Of a stretch of 24,768 nucleotides of DNA, positions 23,743 through 24,768 are shown in pieces. The stretch lies in the NCBI GenBank assembly GCA_913056225.1, contig CAJXMQ010000005.1, positions 1 to 24,768 on the forward strand, given 5' to 3'. The translations under genes were made by a program, and so were the position numbers. Position 1 is the first letter of the stretch. Each line of letters opens with the position of its first letter. Under the pieces are notes generated by a model. It was not told where the DNA came from and did no database searches. It saw nothing but the letters and a program-made list of their open reading frames with translations. This DNA comes from an uncultured Micrococcales bacterium (lineage in GTDB: Bacteria; Actinomycetota; Actinomycetes; Actinomycetales; Microbacteriaceae).

Positions 23743-24354
23743 GTGAGCGCGACAATTCAAACAAATTCAACCGTGAAGCCAGGGATTGTTTATGCCTTAG
23801 CATCCATTGTCTTCGGAATTACTGGCTGGATTGCATCTCTAGCTTTGACCCTCGAGCGCATCAGGGTCGCTGAAAATCCCGAAATCACCCTCGGCTGTGA
23901 TGTTTCGCCCTTTATTTCCTGCAAATCTGTGATGCTCACCGAGCAAGCCTCCCTTTTGGGGTTCCCTAACCCGCTGATTGGCCTGGCAAGCTTTTTTGCA
24001 CCAATTTTGATTGGTGTAGCCGTCCTAGCCGGCGCGGAATTCAAAAACTGGTTTTGGAATCTCTACCTAGTTGGCAACATCTTTGGTTTTGTTTTTGTTC
24101 TGTGGCTGTTTAGTCAAAGTGTTTTTGTAATTGGCTCACTCTGCCCTTACTGCATGGTGGCCTGGATTGCCATGATTCCTCTGCTGTGGATGAACCTTGG
24201 ATTAGTCTCAGCAAAAGGAGCCCTGGGTGAAAGATTTACCGCTGCAGGTGCGATTGTTTATGAGTGGAGCTGGGTTGCAACAGTTGCAACCTATGTCGCT
24301 ATCTCGCTTGTAATCCTGGTTGTCTACTGGGATTTGTGGCCAACACTTTTTTAG
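23743..24354 (+). CDS. Vitamin K epoxide reductase-family (VKOR) membrane protein
   Basis: This 203-residue membrane protein has five predicted helices and the four VKOR cysteines: loop Cys52 and Cys60 (GCDVSPFISC) and the CPYC motif at 134-137. In actinobacteria VKOR replaces DsbB: it reoxidises a DsbA-like partner and passes electrons to menaquinone, allowing disulfide formation outside the membrane. No thioredoxin domain is fused, so the partner is elsewhere. The start is GTG without an obvious Shine-Dalgarno, so a leaderless transcript is possible. Its stop overlaps the end of ndk by four bases. Adjacent ndk and rne are its usual actinobacterial neighbours. Confidence 0.93.
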   Translation: MSATIQTNSTVKPGIVYALASIVFGITGWIASLALTLERIRVAENPEITLGCDVSPFISCKSVMLTEQASLLGFPNPLIGLASFFAPILIGVAVLAGAEFKNWFWNLYLVGNIFGFVFVLWLFSQSVFVIGSLCPYCMVAWIAMIPLLWMNLGLVSAKGALGERFTAAGAIVYEWSWVATVATYVAISLVILVVYWDLWPTLF

Positions 24355-24761
24355 TCAAACCACAACGCTAGCTCTGTTGCTGCAGACTCTTCTGAATCGG
24401 ATCCATGCACCAAGTTCTGTTGAACATTTAATCCCCAGTCACGGGCCAAATCACCCCTAATTGTTCCTGGCGCTGCGGTGGTTGGATCGGTGGTGCCGGC
24501 GAGGGACCTAAAACCTTCGATGACTCTGTCTCCGGTTAGCTTGCAGGCAAGTGTTGGGCCAGAGAGCATGAACTCAACCAATGGCTCAAAAAAAGGTTTT
24601 CCTTCGTGCTCTTGGTAGTGCTTTTCCAGTAGATCCTTCGAGGGGCTAAAAAGTTTCAAATCCTCAATCACGTACCCTTTTGCCTCGCACCTTCTTAATA
24701 TCTCGCCAATGAGATTTCTTTTCACGCCGTCAGGTTTTATCAAAACAAGTGTTGACTGCAT
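24351..24761 (-). CDS. ndk: Nucleoside-diphosphate kinase
   Basis: This 136-residue enzyme transfers the gamma phosphate from ATP to other nucleoside diphosphates through a phosphohistidine. It starts MQSTLVLIKPDGVKRN, contains GTTDPTTAAPGTIRGDLA, and has the active-site histidine at 119 in NLVHGSDS. Length is standard. The ATG lies seven bases from the window edge, so its ribosome binding site and promoter are mostly not visible. It converges on the VKOR gene with a four-base overlap. Confidence 0.98.
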   Translation of the reverse strand: MQSTLVLIKPDGVKRNLIGEILRRCEAKGYVIEDLKLFSPSKDLLEKHYQEHEGKPFFEPLVEFMLSGPTLACKLTGDRVIEGFRSLAGTTDPTTAAPGTIRGDLARDWGLNVQQNLVHGSDSEESAATELALWFD

Positions 24762-24768
24762 ATCAGCT

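Noticed and set aside
1..24768. Mobile elements, CRISPR arrays or phage islands
   Set aside because: No transposase, integrase, long direct repeats or regular spacers were seen on either strand; gene order is housekeeping throughout.

Overview
The window looks like a compact chromosomal segment from an actinobacterium, most likely Microbacteriaceae and possibly one of the small-genome freshwater 'Luna' lineages (Rhodoluna/Aquiluna-like). The reasons are: moderate base composition; very tight packing with ATGA, TTGA and TGATG stop/start overlaps; frequent GTG and TTG starts; an actinobacterial-type LexA operator; and two gene orders typical of Actinomycetota (ndk/VKOR/rne/rplU/rpmA/obg/proB/proA/nadD/rsfS, and leuS/comEA/comEC/holA/rpsT). 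The family placement is inference from gene order and sequence character; no database search was possible. No insertion sequence, prophage, CRISPR array or integrase is visible. No gene-free stretch reaches 300 bases; the longest is the roughly 180-base gap between rne and the VKOR gene.

Left part (1-8705). rpsT (S20) runs rightward and overlaps tail-to-tail with a leftward block leuS > comEA > comEC > holA. ComEA and ComEC are the DNA receptor and inner-membrane channel for natural transformation. HolA is the delta subunit of the clamp loader. pabB (leftward, before leuS) and pabC (rightward) are divergent across a 51-base gap. Together they make p-aminobenzoate from aminodeoxychorismate for folate. 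The short gap carries an inverted repeat that reaches both ribosome binding sites.

Centre (8776-13024). This is the most interesting region: a rightward DNA-damage cluster made of an SRAP/YedK (HMCES) abasic-site protein, then a sigma-70-like promoter with a perfect LexA palindrome just after the -10, then a small DUF6504-like protein, then the error-prone polymerase DnaE2. No imuA or imuB, the usual DnaE2 partners, is present in the window. DnaE2 has intact polymerase aspartates, a degraded PHP metal site, and a candidate clamp-binding hexapeptide of its own.

Right part (13049-24761). A long leftward series contains ndk at the far right, then (after the rightward VKOR gene) rne, rplU, rpmA, obg, proB, proA, a 58-residue membrane protein, nadD, a disordered single-pass membrane protein, rsfS, tRNA-Ala(GGC), an MhqE/MhqO-like ring-cleaving dioxygenase, an MhqD-like esterase, and a Bax-inhibitor-1 membrane protein. 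The genes cover ribosome components and assembly, RNA decay, proline and NAD synthesis, and a likely quinone/electrophile detoxification pair. VKOR supplies oxidising equivalents for disulfide formation outside the membrane. The rne leader and the rpmA/obg and leuS/comEA junctions carry hairpins that may set expression.
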